From Fomitopsis serialis (lineage: Eukaryota; Basidiomycota; Agaricomycetes; Polyporales; Fomitopsidaceae), in the NCBI RefSeq assembly GCF_022376445.1, contig NW_025954986.1:62001-126000 (forward strand): a stretch of DNA of 64,000 nucleotides, written 5' to 3'. Below, in pieces: positions 21,965 to 31,655 of this stretch. Under the pieces are notes generated by a model. That model searched no databases. It saw only the letters and a list, made by a program, of their open reading frames with translations, and was not told the origin of the DNA. The position numbers and the translations under genes were made by a program. Within the stretch, counting starts at the first letter, position 1; the number at the start of each line of letters is the position of its first letter.

Positions 21965-23205
21965 ATGGCCGCTATCCAGCCACGCAGTATGCCCGTCCGC
22001 GGGGATCGCATTGCTCCAAAATTCGATGATCAGCCCCGGTCGCTCGCGCGTTACTTCGAGGACGTCTCCGATCTTCTGGGGCTCGCGAACATCACCGTCG
22101 ACGAGGAGAAGATTCGGTACGCTCAGAGGTACCTGAACCCCGATCAGTATGAGCTGTGGGGCACTGTAACCGTCCCCGACAACCCGACGTTCGAGCAGTA
22201 TAAGGAGGGGATCGTGAAGCTGTACCCTGGGTCGGACGGAGCATCCAAATATCTAGAAACCGATCTGGACGCAATTGCGGCGGCCGGGCTGAGTGCCGGG
22301 ACGGACACGCGCAGTGGGGAGGCAGAGTTCTATCGAAAGTTCCTTCCGGTGGCCCGCTACCTAATGACGGAAGGGCTGGTGTCTAAGTCGCAGGTGCACC
22401 AGAAGTACCTCTCCGGATTCGACGCGAAGTCGGCGGACGCGATCCGTCGGAGGGTCGAGATTGTCAACTCTACGGTCGACCCCGCGAAAGGATACAGCCT
22501 TGAGCAGCTGCATGGGGCAGCGCAGCAGTGTCTCAGCGCGGTCAGCTACGGCGGCGGAGGCAACACTCAAGGTGGGGGTACTGGTGCGGGAGCGGCGGAG
22601 GAGGGGGGTCATCTGGCGTTAAGCAGGAACCGATGACGGAGGAAGCCCTGAGCCGAGCCTTCGTGGCGGCGCTAGGGGCACTCCAGCAGACGCATGGAAG
22701 CGGAGGAGGCCGCGGAGGAGGGTACACTGCCGGAAACTACGGCGGAGGAGGGTACGGAGCGGGGAACTATGGCGGAGGAGCCTACACGAGCGCGAACTAC
22801 AATAGCGGGGGGTACGGCGGAGGAACGGGTCGGGGAGGACCGGTCTTCGGATACCAGCCTCAAGGACCTGGGCGCGGAGGGTATGGCGGCGGAGGCGGAG
22901 GGTACAGCGGAGGTGGAGGGTTCGGGACCAGGACATGCAACTTCTGCGGGGAGATAGGACACTTCCTGCGCGAGTGTAGGAAAGTCAGGGAATACCTCCG
23001 TGCGGGGAAGATCAGGCTCGATGACGAACAGAAGATACGCTTCCCCGATGGGGGTTTTGTGTCGCGGTATGGAGGCGGATTCCTGATCGACGCTATCGAG
23101 GCCAGGATGGCTAACTTGGCCGGCGGAGGGAACGGAGGGCAGCCGCAGCAGCAAGGGAACGTCGGAGGGAACGACGGGCAATTCGGGATGGGCCGCCGCA
23201 TCTAG
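21965..23205 (+). CDS. gypsy-1 Gag, with one frame change
   Basis: The ATG at 21965 has a strong context (AAAATGGCC). The N-terminal half (RYFEDVSDLLGLANITVDEEK...YELWGTVTV...FEQYKEGIVKLYPG...RKFLPVARYLMTEGLVS...) is a helical retrotransposon capsid-like domain. Near a G6 run (22603-22608) the frame shifts by -1 into a Gly/Tyr-rich segment (GGGYGAGNYGGG repeats). The zinc knuckle CNFCGEIGHFLREC follows at about 22936, and the ORF stops at 23205. Gag forms the particle and packages RNA. An open frame without ATG extends about 600 bp upstream of 21965 and is Ser/Pro-rich; whether it is translated is unknown. The knuckle makes the identification firm. Confidence 0.85.
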
Positions 23206-23207
23206 GA

Positions 23208-24260
23208 GCGAACATTGTAGAGATCGTCGAAGGATATACGGTCGAGGAGACGACCGAGGAAGAGGACTCACTCAGGCGCGCCGAGGACTTAGAGGAACGT
23301 GCACGTGTCTTAGCGGCGGAGGCGGCTCGAGTGCGCGGAGGAGGGAAGAAGGTATCTTTTAGGGATCCTCCAGCGGAAGAGGATGCGCGCGGAAGCAAGC
23401 CCAGCGGAGGAACTGTGCGCGGGGCGGTTGGGAAGCCGCCGGGCATCCCAGCAAAGGGGGTATCAGCCGGAACGAGCGGAGGAGGCCCGGTGGCGAGGGA
23501 TCAGGGGAAAGGGCGGACGGCCGAACCACAGTATCGGTTCCAGGCGAAGATCAACGAGGGAAAGGACCCTCGAGCGAAGGCCGAAGATCTGGCGCGGCGG
23601 ATGATGTACGAGAGCGATCAGAAGGCGAGCTGGGGCGAGATTCTCGAGATCAGCCAGGAGTTTCGGAAGGTAGTTGACGAGCAGATCAAGACGCAACGTG
23701 TGCAGGTCGCCGGCATGGCGGAGGAAGCGGTGTGGAACGTGGGGACCACCGAGCTGTCTAGCGGAGGGAACGTATTCGACAGCGGGTACTGGGACTCCTT
23801 GACGCTGCGGGAGCTGCGGCCGCTGATCAATGGCGTCGGAAGGGCGGCGTGCATCCTGGACTCAGGGGCACAGATGGTCCTGATGCGGAAGGATATCTGG
23901 GAGCGCGTCGGAGGGAGTCTTCGCCCCGACGAAGGATGCGTAATGGAAAGCGCGAACAAGACGACCACTCGGACGATAGGGAAGGCCATCGGGATGGAGT
24001 TCGTGTTCGACGACGAGGTAAAGATCGTCATGAATGTCCAGGTGGTAAGGGACGCTCCTTTCGAGGTGCTCCTGGGCCGGCCCTTCTTCGCCGCGAGCTG
24101 TTGCGAGACCCGGGACTTCAAGGACGGAAGCCAGACGGTCGTCCTTACCGATCCGCAGAGCAACCGCCGCGTGATGGTACCGTCCTTCGAGCGCCGCGCG
24201 GGGTCGAAGAAGAAGAGTGAGGGACGCCCGGCCGAAGATCCTCCCGCGGAGGATTTTTAG
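23208..24260 (+). CDS. gypsy-1 protease segment
   Basis: It overlaps the end of gag in the -1 frame and starts with LGANIVEIVEG. It carries acidic and coiled regions, then a retroviral-type aspartic protease with catalytic LDSGAQMVLM, a flap region (MESANKTTTRTIG) and VLLGRPFF at its C-terminal side. One DSG per chain implies a dimeric enzyme that matures Gag-Pol. The ORF ends at TAG (24258-24260), directly in a T5 run where the RT frame is reached by a -1 step. Confidence 0.85.
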   Translation, partial: ANIVEIVEGYTVEETTEEEDSLRRAEDLEERARVLAAEAARVRGGGKKVSFRDPPAEEDARGSKPSGGTVRGAVGKPPGIPAKGVSAGTSGGGPVARDQGKGRTAEPQYRFQAKINEGKDPRAKAEDLARRMMYESDQKASWGEILEISQEFRKVVDEQIKTQRVQVAGMAEEAVWNVGTTELSSGGNVFDSGYWDSLTLRELRPLINGVGRAACILDSGAQMVLMRKDIWERVGGSLRPDEGCVMESANKTTTRTIGKAIGMEFVFDDEVKIVMNVQVVRDAPFEVLLGRPFFAASCCETRDFKDGSQTVVLTDPQSNRRVMVPSFERRAGSKKKSEGRPAEDPPAEDF

Positions 24261-25943
24261 AAGTCGATGATGCAAGCAACGCGAGCGGAGACGATCTTAT
24301 GGGCCACTATTCAGTATATGTCTGGGACGGAGAGGGTGCGGAAGGAACGGGAGCGCCTACCGACAGGCTTAGCGACTATGGATCGTCGATGGACTCTGCA
24401 GATACCCATTTCCCGAGTTGTAACGAATCCTTGGATTTTAGCGACGCAATACACGAGACCGTTGCTCAGTATGGGGATGTGGGAGGCAGAGAGACTATCG
24501 ACGAGACTGAAGGATGTCGAGACAAGCCGGCGGGAGGAGCGCGTGGGGATGGAGAACGATACGATGAGTCAGCGGAGGAGGACTACGAGTCGGCGGAAGA
24601 AGACTACGAATCGGCAGATGAGGGACTCGAGTCTGCGGAAGGAGGATATGGTTCAGCGGAGGAGGACTGCGAGCCGGCGGAAGAAGACTACGAATCGGCG
24701 GGGGAGGATTTCGAGCGGGCGGAGGGAGATCGCAACGCAACGGAAGGAGAGTATGAGTCTGGAGATGGGGCGGAGGAGGAAGACGGATGGGAGGAGGAGG
24801 AGGTGTTCAAAGTAGAAACGGGGATGGCAATCGAGGTGCTGGCCTACAAGAAGGTGGCTCGGAAGGTACGACCAGTGGCCGCAACGCTCCCCGAGGAGTT
24901 TAGGGTGGTGCGAAGGGCGCCGACCGATCCGCTAGCGGGCATGCCCGTTATGCCGATCGTCGCGCCGGAGTTCATTCCGCGCGGAAGGTACACGCAGGAA
25001 CGGAGGGACGCACTAGACGTAGGACGAAGCGGATTCCTATGGCCGGAGGAGGCGAAGCTGGTGGACTGGCTCGTAGGGATGCACGACAAAGTATTTGCGT
25101 GGGATGAGACGGAGAAGGGGCGGCTGAGGGAAGAGTATTTCGATCCTGTGGTAATCCCAACGGTCGAGCACATTCCGTGGGTACTGAAGAACATCCCGAT
25201 TCCTCCTGGTATTTACGACGAGGTCGTCCGCATCATCAAGGACAAAATCGCGTCCGGGGTGTACGAGCCATCAAGCTCGTCGTATCGCTCGCGATGGTTC
25301 TGCGTGGTCAAGAAGGATGGAAAGTCTCTCCGACTGGTACACGACCTGCAGCCACTAAACGCTGTTACGATCAAGGATGCGGCGGTCCCTCCGTTCATCG
25401 AGCAGCTGGCGGAATCGTTTGGCGGAAGGGCATGCTACGGGGCCCTGGATTTGTTCGTAGCATTCGATCAGCGGGGGCTGGCGATTCGGTCGAGGGACCT
25501 CACAACGTTCCAGTCACCACTGGGGGCCCTGCGATTGACGGCAGTACCGATGGGATATACGAACGCGATGCAGATCGTACATGGGGACGTAACGTTCATC
25601 ATGCAGGACGAGATTCCGGACGTGACGATACCATTCGCTGATGACGTGAACGCAAAAGGGCCGAAAACTAGGTACGAGCTTCCCGGCGGAGGGTACGAGA
25701 CCATCGGAGGGAATCCAGGCATAAGGCGATTCGTGTGGGAACACCTGGAGAACATGAACCGCATCCTCCAGAGGATGGGTGCCGTCGGAGGGACGTTCTC
25801 GGGAAAGAAGGCACATCTGTGCGTACCGGACGTGGTAGTCCTGGGACATAAGTGCACATACAGCGGAAGGGAGCCTGACGATGCAAGGGTGCAGAAGATC
25901 CGCGACTGGCCAGCGTGCAAGACGGTGACGGACGTGCGGGCTT
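24254..25943 (+). CDS. gypsy-1 reverse transcriptase segment
   Basis: The frame opens at FLEVDDASNASGDDL and runs through a tandemly repeated acidic region (SAEEDYE-like units, about 24560-24740). The RT domain follows: WVLKNIPIPPGIYDEV, SSSYRSRWFCVVKKDGKS, LRLVHDLQPLNAVT, GALDLFVAFDQRGL, TTFQSPLGALRLTAVPMGYT, and the catalytic box IPFADDVNAKG (FADD where many gypsy RTs have YxDD; gypsy-2 has YIDD). The frame changes by -1 near 25941 into the RNase H frame. It makes cDNA from the element RNA. Confidence 0.9.
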
Positions 25944-28110
25944 CCTTGGGACGATGGGGCTGGTTCGGATCTTCATCAAGGACTTCTCAAAGATCGCGAG
26001 GCCACTCACTAGGTTGACGCGGAGGGAGGTTGACTTCGGATGGGGGGCGGAAGAAGAGCTGGCGATGGAAACACTGAAAGAAGCACTCGTGAACTGCCCT
26101 GCGCTCCTTCCGATCGACTATACAGTGGATCGGGTGGTGATTCTAGCTGTGGACTCCTCGGTAATCGGGGTTGGATTTGTCCTGCTCCAGCGGGACGGGA
26201 AGGGAAGGAAATGTCCAAGTCGATTCGGGTCTATAACGTGGAACGAACGGGAGTCACGATATTCACAGGCTAAGGTCGAGCTATACGGACTCTTTCGAGC
26301 GTTGCGGGCGTCGAGGATCCACATCATCGGGGTGCGGAAGCTGGAAGTCGAGGTCGACACGAAGTACATTAAGGGAATGTTGAACAACCCCGATATCCAG
26401 CCGAACGCAGCCATGAATCGGTGGATAGCGGCGATCTTACTGTTCGACTTCAAGCTAGTGCATGTTCCAGGGGTGCTACACTCCGGAGCAGACGGGCTGT
26501 CGCGGAGGGAGAGAGCGGAGGAAGACCCGGACGAGGAGGGGGATCCTGAGGAGTGGATCGACGAGGCCTGCGCATTTACGATCGAAACTTGGAACTCCAG
26601 TGAGCCGAGCTATCGGCGGAAGGGACTGCGGGCGCGGGAGGAGGAGCGAGTGCTCTGCCTGATAAGTGGGGAGATGGTCGTGGGCGCGGAAGGGGTTGAA
26701 ATTCCGCAGCACGACAAAGCAGACGCGGCGGAAGAAGATTTGGTCCGCATTGAAGAGTTCCTGAAGACTACCGAGAGACCGGAAGGAATGACGGACGAGG
26801 GAGCGTTCAGGAGATTCGTGCGGAAGGCGGGACGGTTCTTCTTACGCGGAGGGAAACTCTGGCGACGAGATCCAGGCGGGAAGCACAAGCGGGTGATTCG
26901 GAGGGAACGGAGGTTGGGACTGTTGAAGGAGGCACACGACGACCTTGGACATAAGGGAGTACTTACGGTGCGGACGAGGCTGCTGGAACGTTTTTGGTGG
27001 CCGTTTCTGGACCAGGACGTACGGTGGTACGTGAGCACCTGCCACGCATGCCAGCTCAGAAGCATGCAACGGTTGAAGATCCCTCCGACGGTCGCGATAC
27101 CGCAGGGACTATTCCACAAGGTGTACATGGACACGATGCACATGCCTGCCGCGGGAGGATATAAGATGGTGGTCCAAGGGAGGTGTTCGCTTGGGTCGTA
27201 TCCGGAGTTCCGGAAGCTGCGGAAGGAGACGGGGACGATACTCGGGGCGTGGATTTACGAAGACATTCTCTGCCGGTGGGGGGCGGTGGCGGAGATCGTG
27301 ACGGACAATGGTCCCGCGTTCCTCGCGGCGATGGAATACCTGGCGAAGAAGTACGGGATCCGTCACATCAAGATCTCGCCGTATAACTCAAGAGCGAACG
27401 GAATCGTCGAGCGGAGGCACTTCGATGTGCGTGAGGCGACGATGAAGCTCTGCGGAGGAAACGAGTCGAAGTGGCCTTCGGTAATTGACGCGGTTTTCTG
27501 GGCGGAACGAGTGTCGATACAGAAAAGCACAGGGATGTCGCCATACCGAATCATGCACGGGGTGGAACCCATCTTCCCATTTGACCTGGCGGAAGCAACC
27601 TACCTGGTCCCGGCACCGGAAGAAATGCTCACGCAGGAAGAGTTCATCGCGCATCGCGCGCGACAGCTGCTGAAGCGGAGGGAGGATCTTAACGAGATCC
27701 ATCGGAAGGTACTTAAGGCGAGGTATAGGTCGGTCAAGGAGTTCATTAAGCGGAACGAACATACTATCAAGGACTACAAGTTCGAACCTGGAGAACTAGT
27801 GCTAGTACGGAACTCCCAGATCGAGACGGAACATAGTCGGAAGGCGAAGCAACGGTACCTGGGCCCAATGATCGTGGTACGGCGGACGGAGGGAGGATCA
27901 TACATCCTCGCGGAACTGGACGGGAGTGTGTCTAGGCATAGATACGCTGCATTCCGGGTGATACCCTATCGCGGAAGGGACAAGGCGCGGGTTGAGATCA
28001 CGGACTTAGAAGAATGGGAGGAGTACCTACCAGATGAGAACGAAGAGCTTGAAGAGCGGTTTGGCGTGGACGATGAAGAGGAGGAGTCGGACACGGAGGA
28101 AGGGGATTGA
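25942..28110 (+). CDS. gypsy-1 RNase H and integrase segment
   Basis: The frame starts FLGTMGLVRIFIKDFSKIA, the end of the RT connection. RNase H has VVILAVDSSVIGVGFVL, RYSQAKVELYGLFRAL, EVEVDTKYIKGML and HSGADGLSR. Integrase has the HHCC zinc domain (AHDDLGHKG...CHACQ), then the DDE core (MDTMHMP, IVTDNGPAF, SRANGIVERRHFD). A C-terminal barrel-like segment (FEPGELVLVRNSQIE, YLGPMIVVRRTEGGSYILAEL) and an acidic tail end at 28110. No chromodomain is evident. It degrades RNA in hybrids and inserts the cDNA. Confidence 0.92.
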   Translation, partial: FLGTMGLVRIFIKDFSKIARPLTRLTRREVDFGWGAEEELAMETLKEALVNCPALLPIDYTVDRVVILAVDSSVIGVGFVLLQRDGKGRKCPSRFGSITWNERESRYSQAKVELYGLFRALRASRIHIIGVRKLEVEVDTKYIKGMLNNPDIQPNAAMNRWIAAILLFDFKLVHVPGVLHSGADGLSRRERAEEDPDEEGDPEEWIDEACAFTIETWNSSEPSYRRKGLRAREEERVLCLISGEMVVGAEGVEIPQHDKADAAEEDLVRIEEFLKTTERPEGMTDEGAFRRFVRKAGRFFLRGGKLWRRDPGGKHKRVIRRERRLGLLKEAHDDLGHKGVLTVRTRLLERFWWPFLDQDVRWYVSTCHACQLRSMQRLKIPPTVAIPQGLFHKVYMDTMHMPAAGGYKMVVQGRCSLGSYPEFRKLRKETGTILGAWIYEDILCRWGAVAEIVTDNGPAFLAAMEYLAKKYGIRHIKISPYNSRANGIVERRHFDVREATMKLCGGNESKWPSVIDAVFWAERVSIQKSTGMSPYRIMHGVEPIFPFDLAEATYLVPAPEEMLTQEEFIAHRARQLLKRREDLNEIHRKVLKARYRSVKEFIKRNEHTIKDYKFEPGELVLVRNSQIETEHSRKAKQRYLGPMIVVRRTEGGSYILAELDGSVSRHRYAAFRVIPYRGRDKARVEITDLEEWEEYLPDENEELEERFGVDDEEEESDTEEGD

Positions 28111-28133
28111 CAGGGAGAAGGGGAGGCGGGGAG

Positions 28134-28817
28134 TCAAGCGGAGGGGGCGGAAGGTGCGGGTGTCGCGTCGGAAGGAGAGCGTGACCCGCGGAGGGGCGGA
28201 GAGGGATGGGCAGACGAGCTGGATGGGGTGGAGCGGATATGCTCAAGAACGTATGAGAGCTGGGTCTCGATGACGTCGAGGGCGGCCTGGACGGAGGAAT
28301 CGTTTTGGATAGTGTCGAGACGGGATCGGATATAACCCCGGAAGGCCTCCAGGGCGCGGACCTTCTCGGCGAGGGTGTCGAGTCGACGGTCAACGGTGCC
28401 ACAATCGAAGCCGGCGCGGATCTCGAGGCGTCGCTGGGTGTTAAGGAAGGACTCGTAGTTCCTCCGGTGCTCCAGGAACAAATCAAGGAGTCCGTTAACT
28501 TGGATCGCGATGCGTGTGTCTCCGCGATCGATATCCCTGGCGTGACTCTCGAGCATCGTGTTAACGGTGCGGCGGAACTCGACGAACTCGTCCCAGATGC
28601 GCTCCTGTTGGCGGATCTGCCGGGCGGAAGAAGCCTCAAGACGGGTAAGGCGCTCCTCGATAGGAAGGGTGGAGATCGGGACGGGCGCGGAAGGGTCGAC
28701 GGGTGAGGGCGATGGGGGGAACGGAAGGGGAATCTCGTCGGGGTCGAAGAAGGGACGGTGCCCGACGCTGGAGGGACGGCGAGCGGCGGGAGGAATGCGA
28801 GTCCGAAGGCCACTCAT
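28134..28817 (-). CDS. Antisense coiled-coil gene in gypsy-1
   Basis: This is an open frame antisense to pol, ending 23 bp past the pol stop (convergent, tail to tail). I start at the ATG at 28817 (MSGLRTRIPPAARR); an upstream in-frame ATG at 29024 exists but the sequence before 28817 has Leu/Pro-rich, non-coding-like composition. The 227-aa product has a Pro-rich N-terminus, a long helical, probably coiled-coil middle (EERLTRLEASSARQIRQQER...NTMLESHARDIDRG...ALDVIETQLSYVLEHI) and a Ser/Pro-rich tail. It has no known domain. Position and strand match the antisense genes of gypsy-2, but sequence homology is not demonstrable by eye. Confidence 0.6.
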   Translation of the reverse strand: MSGLRTRIPPAARRPSSVGHRPFFDPDEIPLPFPPSPSPVDPSAPVPISTLPIEERLTRLEASSARQIRQQERIWDEFVEFRRTVNTMLESHARDIDRGDTRIAIQVNGLLDLFLEHRRNYESFLNTQRRLEIRAGFDCGTVDRRLDTLAEKVRALEAFRGYIRSRLDTIQNDSSVQAALDVIETQLSYVLEHIRSTPSSSSAHPSPPLRGSRSPSDATPAPSAPSA

Positions 28818-29258
28818 GGGAACGGGCGAAGGGGAAAACAATGCGGGGAGGCGTGACGGCCTGGAGGGGAACTTAAGAACGAGGCAGTAACGGGGGAGCG
28901 GGTAGTGCACCCGAGGCAGGGACAGATCGATGGGGATAGTGGGAATACGAATGAGCGATGGAAGGCGAGGGAGGAGGATCAGTAGGCGCGAGGCGTCGGC
29001 ATCACTCGAAATCAATGAGATCAACTAACTAGGCGCACGGGGCGGAAGCCTTGAGGTGATTGGGGATCAACGGAGGCCCCATTCGCGGTCGAACGGGGAA
29101 GAAGGACGCGTGCCGGGGGAGCTTGTCAGGCGGGTAATCCGAGGACCGGGAGGGTAGGCAGGGCTCGCGGAGGCAAAGGGGAGATACATTGTACACGCGC
29201 GGTACCGCACGGAGGCAAGTACATCGGAACGAGCAATTCACTACGGGGAAACGACTAC

Positions 29259-31357
29259 CTACTGACCCTCCTCCGACTCACATTCCGGCTCGGGCTTCTC
29301 GGGACCCTCCATCTCTACATCTTCGTCGAGCTCATCGTGTTCGTCCTCCGGATCGGGGACTTCGGGGGCACCAAGCATACCGGGGCGGTGGAAGAACTGC
29401 TGGAGTTCTCCAGATCGGCTGGCCATCCAATCAAGCCGATCCTGGACAGTCCGGAGGCGAGGTGGGGCGGCGGGTGCGACCGAACGAACCGGGGGAGGCC
29501 GCGAGGGACCAGCGACCGGCTCGAGGGATGGGGAAGGAGCGGGAGGCTGAGGAGGCGGCGCGGGAGCACCGCGGAACGGGAAGTCAGATCGGACGTCCGA
29601 GGGGCGGGGACCGACGAGGGTGCCCCCGGGGGCAGTGACCCAGTCATACGAGTCAAGGGCGGATCGAGGAAGGTCGGGATGGTGGCCAATGTAGAAGAAG
29701 CTTGGAGCTCCCTCTTCTGGAAAGCAAGGGGATGAGTGAGCAGGAGGCAGAGGCGGAAGAAGACCGGGAACTCACTGAAGGCGCTGAACACGCACCTTTT
29801 CTTCCGCGAACTACACGCGGCACACGCATGGCACGGAAGGGCATCAATGCGGCAGCGGAAGCCGTTCCGACGGCACTCGGGGCAGGGGGTAGTCGGTGAA
29901 TAGACGAACGGCCCATACCGAGGGCGCTCGGCGTTAGAGGTGCGCTGCGGGACCGGAGGGAATTTGTCGGGGAGGGCGGGGGACGGAAGGACAATGGTCG
30001 GGGAGGGTGAGACGTCGGGAACGGCTCCACGGTTCGGAAGCTTGAGGTGAACGCGGCGGGGCATCGGACGAGACGGACGAGGGTCGGGAGGGGAGGACGG
30101 CTGGGTCGGGCGGTACAGTCGGGTGCCAATATTGCTGGCGAAAATCGCCTCCTCCAGCGCACGAGGCGACATGGATCGGGCCGGACTGTCGTCCTCAATC
30201 GTATCGATGGGCGGCGGAGTCGGCGGGGCCCGTGACAGTGCAGTTCCGCGAGGAGGACCGGGTGGCGGAGAGGGGATGGAAGGCGCAACAGGCGGAGACG
30301 GGGATGGCGCAAAAAGAGGAAGAGGAGGGGCCGAAGCGCCTCGTTCAGTGAACAGAGGGGAGGAGCCGGGCGGCCGCGGAGACGCGGACGGAGCGGGAGG
30401 AGGGACGGAGGGGTCCCGCAGGTCGAGGGAAGGCGAAGACGCGGGCGGCGGGGTGCGGATGGAGAAGGCGGGAGGCGGAACGGAAGGGTCTCGGTCGGTG
30501 AACGAGAGGGACGAGGCGCGAGCATAGCGACCGCCGGAGGAGGAGGACGGCTCGGGGAACGGAAAACCGAACGGGCCGGCCACGGAAAGCCGAGGCTCAG
30601 GCACCGAAACCTCCTCAGAGGCCGCGGGAGGGACGAGGGACGAGGGAACGAGCTCGTCGTCAGCGGCGGGCTCGGGGACCGGGTCGTCGTACTCTATGGG
30701 AGACGGAGGCGGGAGATGGGCGGAGGGCGATCCGGCCGGCTCTGGGACGGGAGACAGGTGTGCAGCGACGGCAGGGGGCGGGGACGGACGGGGCACGGGC
30801 GACGGGGACGGAGCGCGAGAGGCGGGACGACGGGATGTGGCGAGGACGGCGGGGGAGAGCTCGAAGGTGGTGCCGGCCCAGTAGCCAGTCGAGCCGTACC
30901 GGCGGCCACGCAGTTGGGCCTCCTGCCGGAGGGTCTGGAGGGAACCCTGGTACCGGGAGGGCTGGCTGGCGAAGCCGTCCAGCCGCTCCCAGAAGGCGTC
31001 CAAAGCGGCCTCGGTTTCGGGACGCAAACGCGTCTCGAACAGCCCGTTGGTGAGGACGTAGTCGAGGTGCACGTCGTACACGGCCTGGAAGGACCTGTGA
31101 GCGTGGAGGACGGGGAGAGAGGCATCGGAGGTACTCACCCAGGCGTAACATAACTGGCGACCCCAGATCAACCACGCGCCCGCCTGCGCGTGCGACGGAT
31201 GGCGGCCCATGGTCGGCTCTCGAGCGGCGACAACGCTGATTCGCGCCTCAAGGGAGACCAGTTCAGCGGAGGCGGCGAGGCGGACTGGATAGTCCTCGTC
31301 GGGGAGACCGGCGGTGAAGTCCAGAGTGGCGGAAGGAGACGGGGAAGGACGAGACAT
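29259..31357 (-). CDS. Antisense Zn-cluster gene in gypsy-1 (679 aa, two exons)
   Basis: Exon 1 is 31357-29776 and exon 2 is 29716-29259. The 59-bp intron (29775-29717) has GTGAGT, a CTCAC branch region and TTTCCAG, and the spliced length is divisible by three. The N-terminal region (about residues 1-160) is globular and helical (WLIWGRQLCYAW, HLDYVLTNGLFETRL). A long Pro/Ser-rich disordered middle follows. At residues 492-522 there are six cysteines spaced C-x2-C-x6-C-x9-C-x2-C-x6-C with KKRC at the end, the spacing of Gal4-type Zn2Cys6 DNA-binding domains, although these usually sit at the N-terminus. The C-terminus is strongly acidic, resembling an activation domain. It lies antisense between integrase and the 3' LTR. 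Inference: a DNA-binding regulator encoded by the retrotransposon. Confidence 0.75.
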
Positions 31358-31641
31358 GTGTGACAGGAGATAGGAGGGAGGAGGAAGGAGCACGAAGGAG
31401 CAGGAGCGCGGCGAGCCTTATATGCGGGGAGACGAGGCCCAGCCACACTGATCGGAAGAAGATTCCCCGATCAAGAGACTATCCCGGCCAATCAACGCGC
31501 TGGACGAAGCGCCAGAGAAGCAAGGCGAGCAGAAGGCCGTGATCGATCACCGATCGCTCAAGACTTGGGACGATCCTGAAGGCGGCGGAGGAGTACCATA
31601 TCGGGAAGGAGGGGAGTCTGACCGGGGACGGTCAAAATTTC

Positions 31642-31655
31642 AAGGTGGGGGTAGA
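31642..31655 (+). promoter_or_regulatory. gypsy-1 polypurine tract
   Basis: AAGGTGGGGGTAGA lies immediately 5' of the 3' LTR and would prime plus-strand synthesis. It is preceded by GACCGGGGACGGTCAAAATT, close to the sequence before the gypsy-2 tract. Confidence 0.75.

Noticed and set aside
26640..26700. Central polypurine tract in gypsy-1
   Set aside because: Purine-rich sequence is present but I find no copy of the GACCGNGGACGGTC lead that marks the tract in gypsy-2.
28305..28706. Plus-strand ORFs antisense to the coiled-coil gene
   Set aside because: Shadow frames of the minus-strand ORF without independent features.
29315..29716. Unspliced C-terminus of the gypsy-1 Zn-cluster ORF
   Set aside because: A clean GTGAGT/TTTCCAG intron moves the protein to another frame with coherent acidic composition and a length divisible by three.
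31110..31175. 44-bp intron in the gypsy-1 Zn-cluster gene (GTGAGT...CACAG)
   Set aside because: Splicing it shifts the frame into Arg/Pro-rich nonsense; the unspliced frame (SFQAVYDVHLDYVL) looks better coding.
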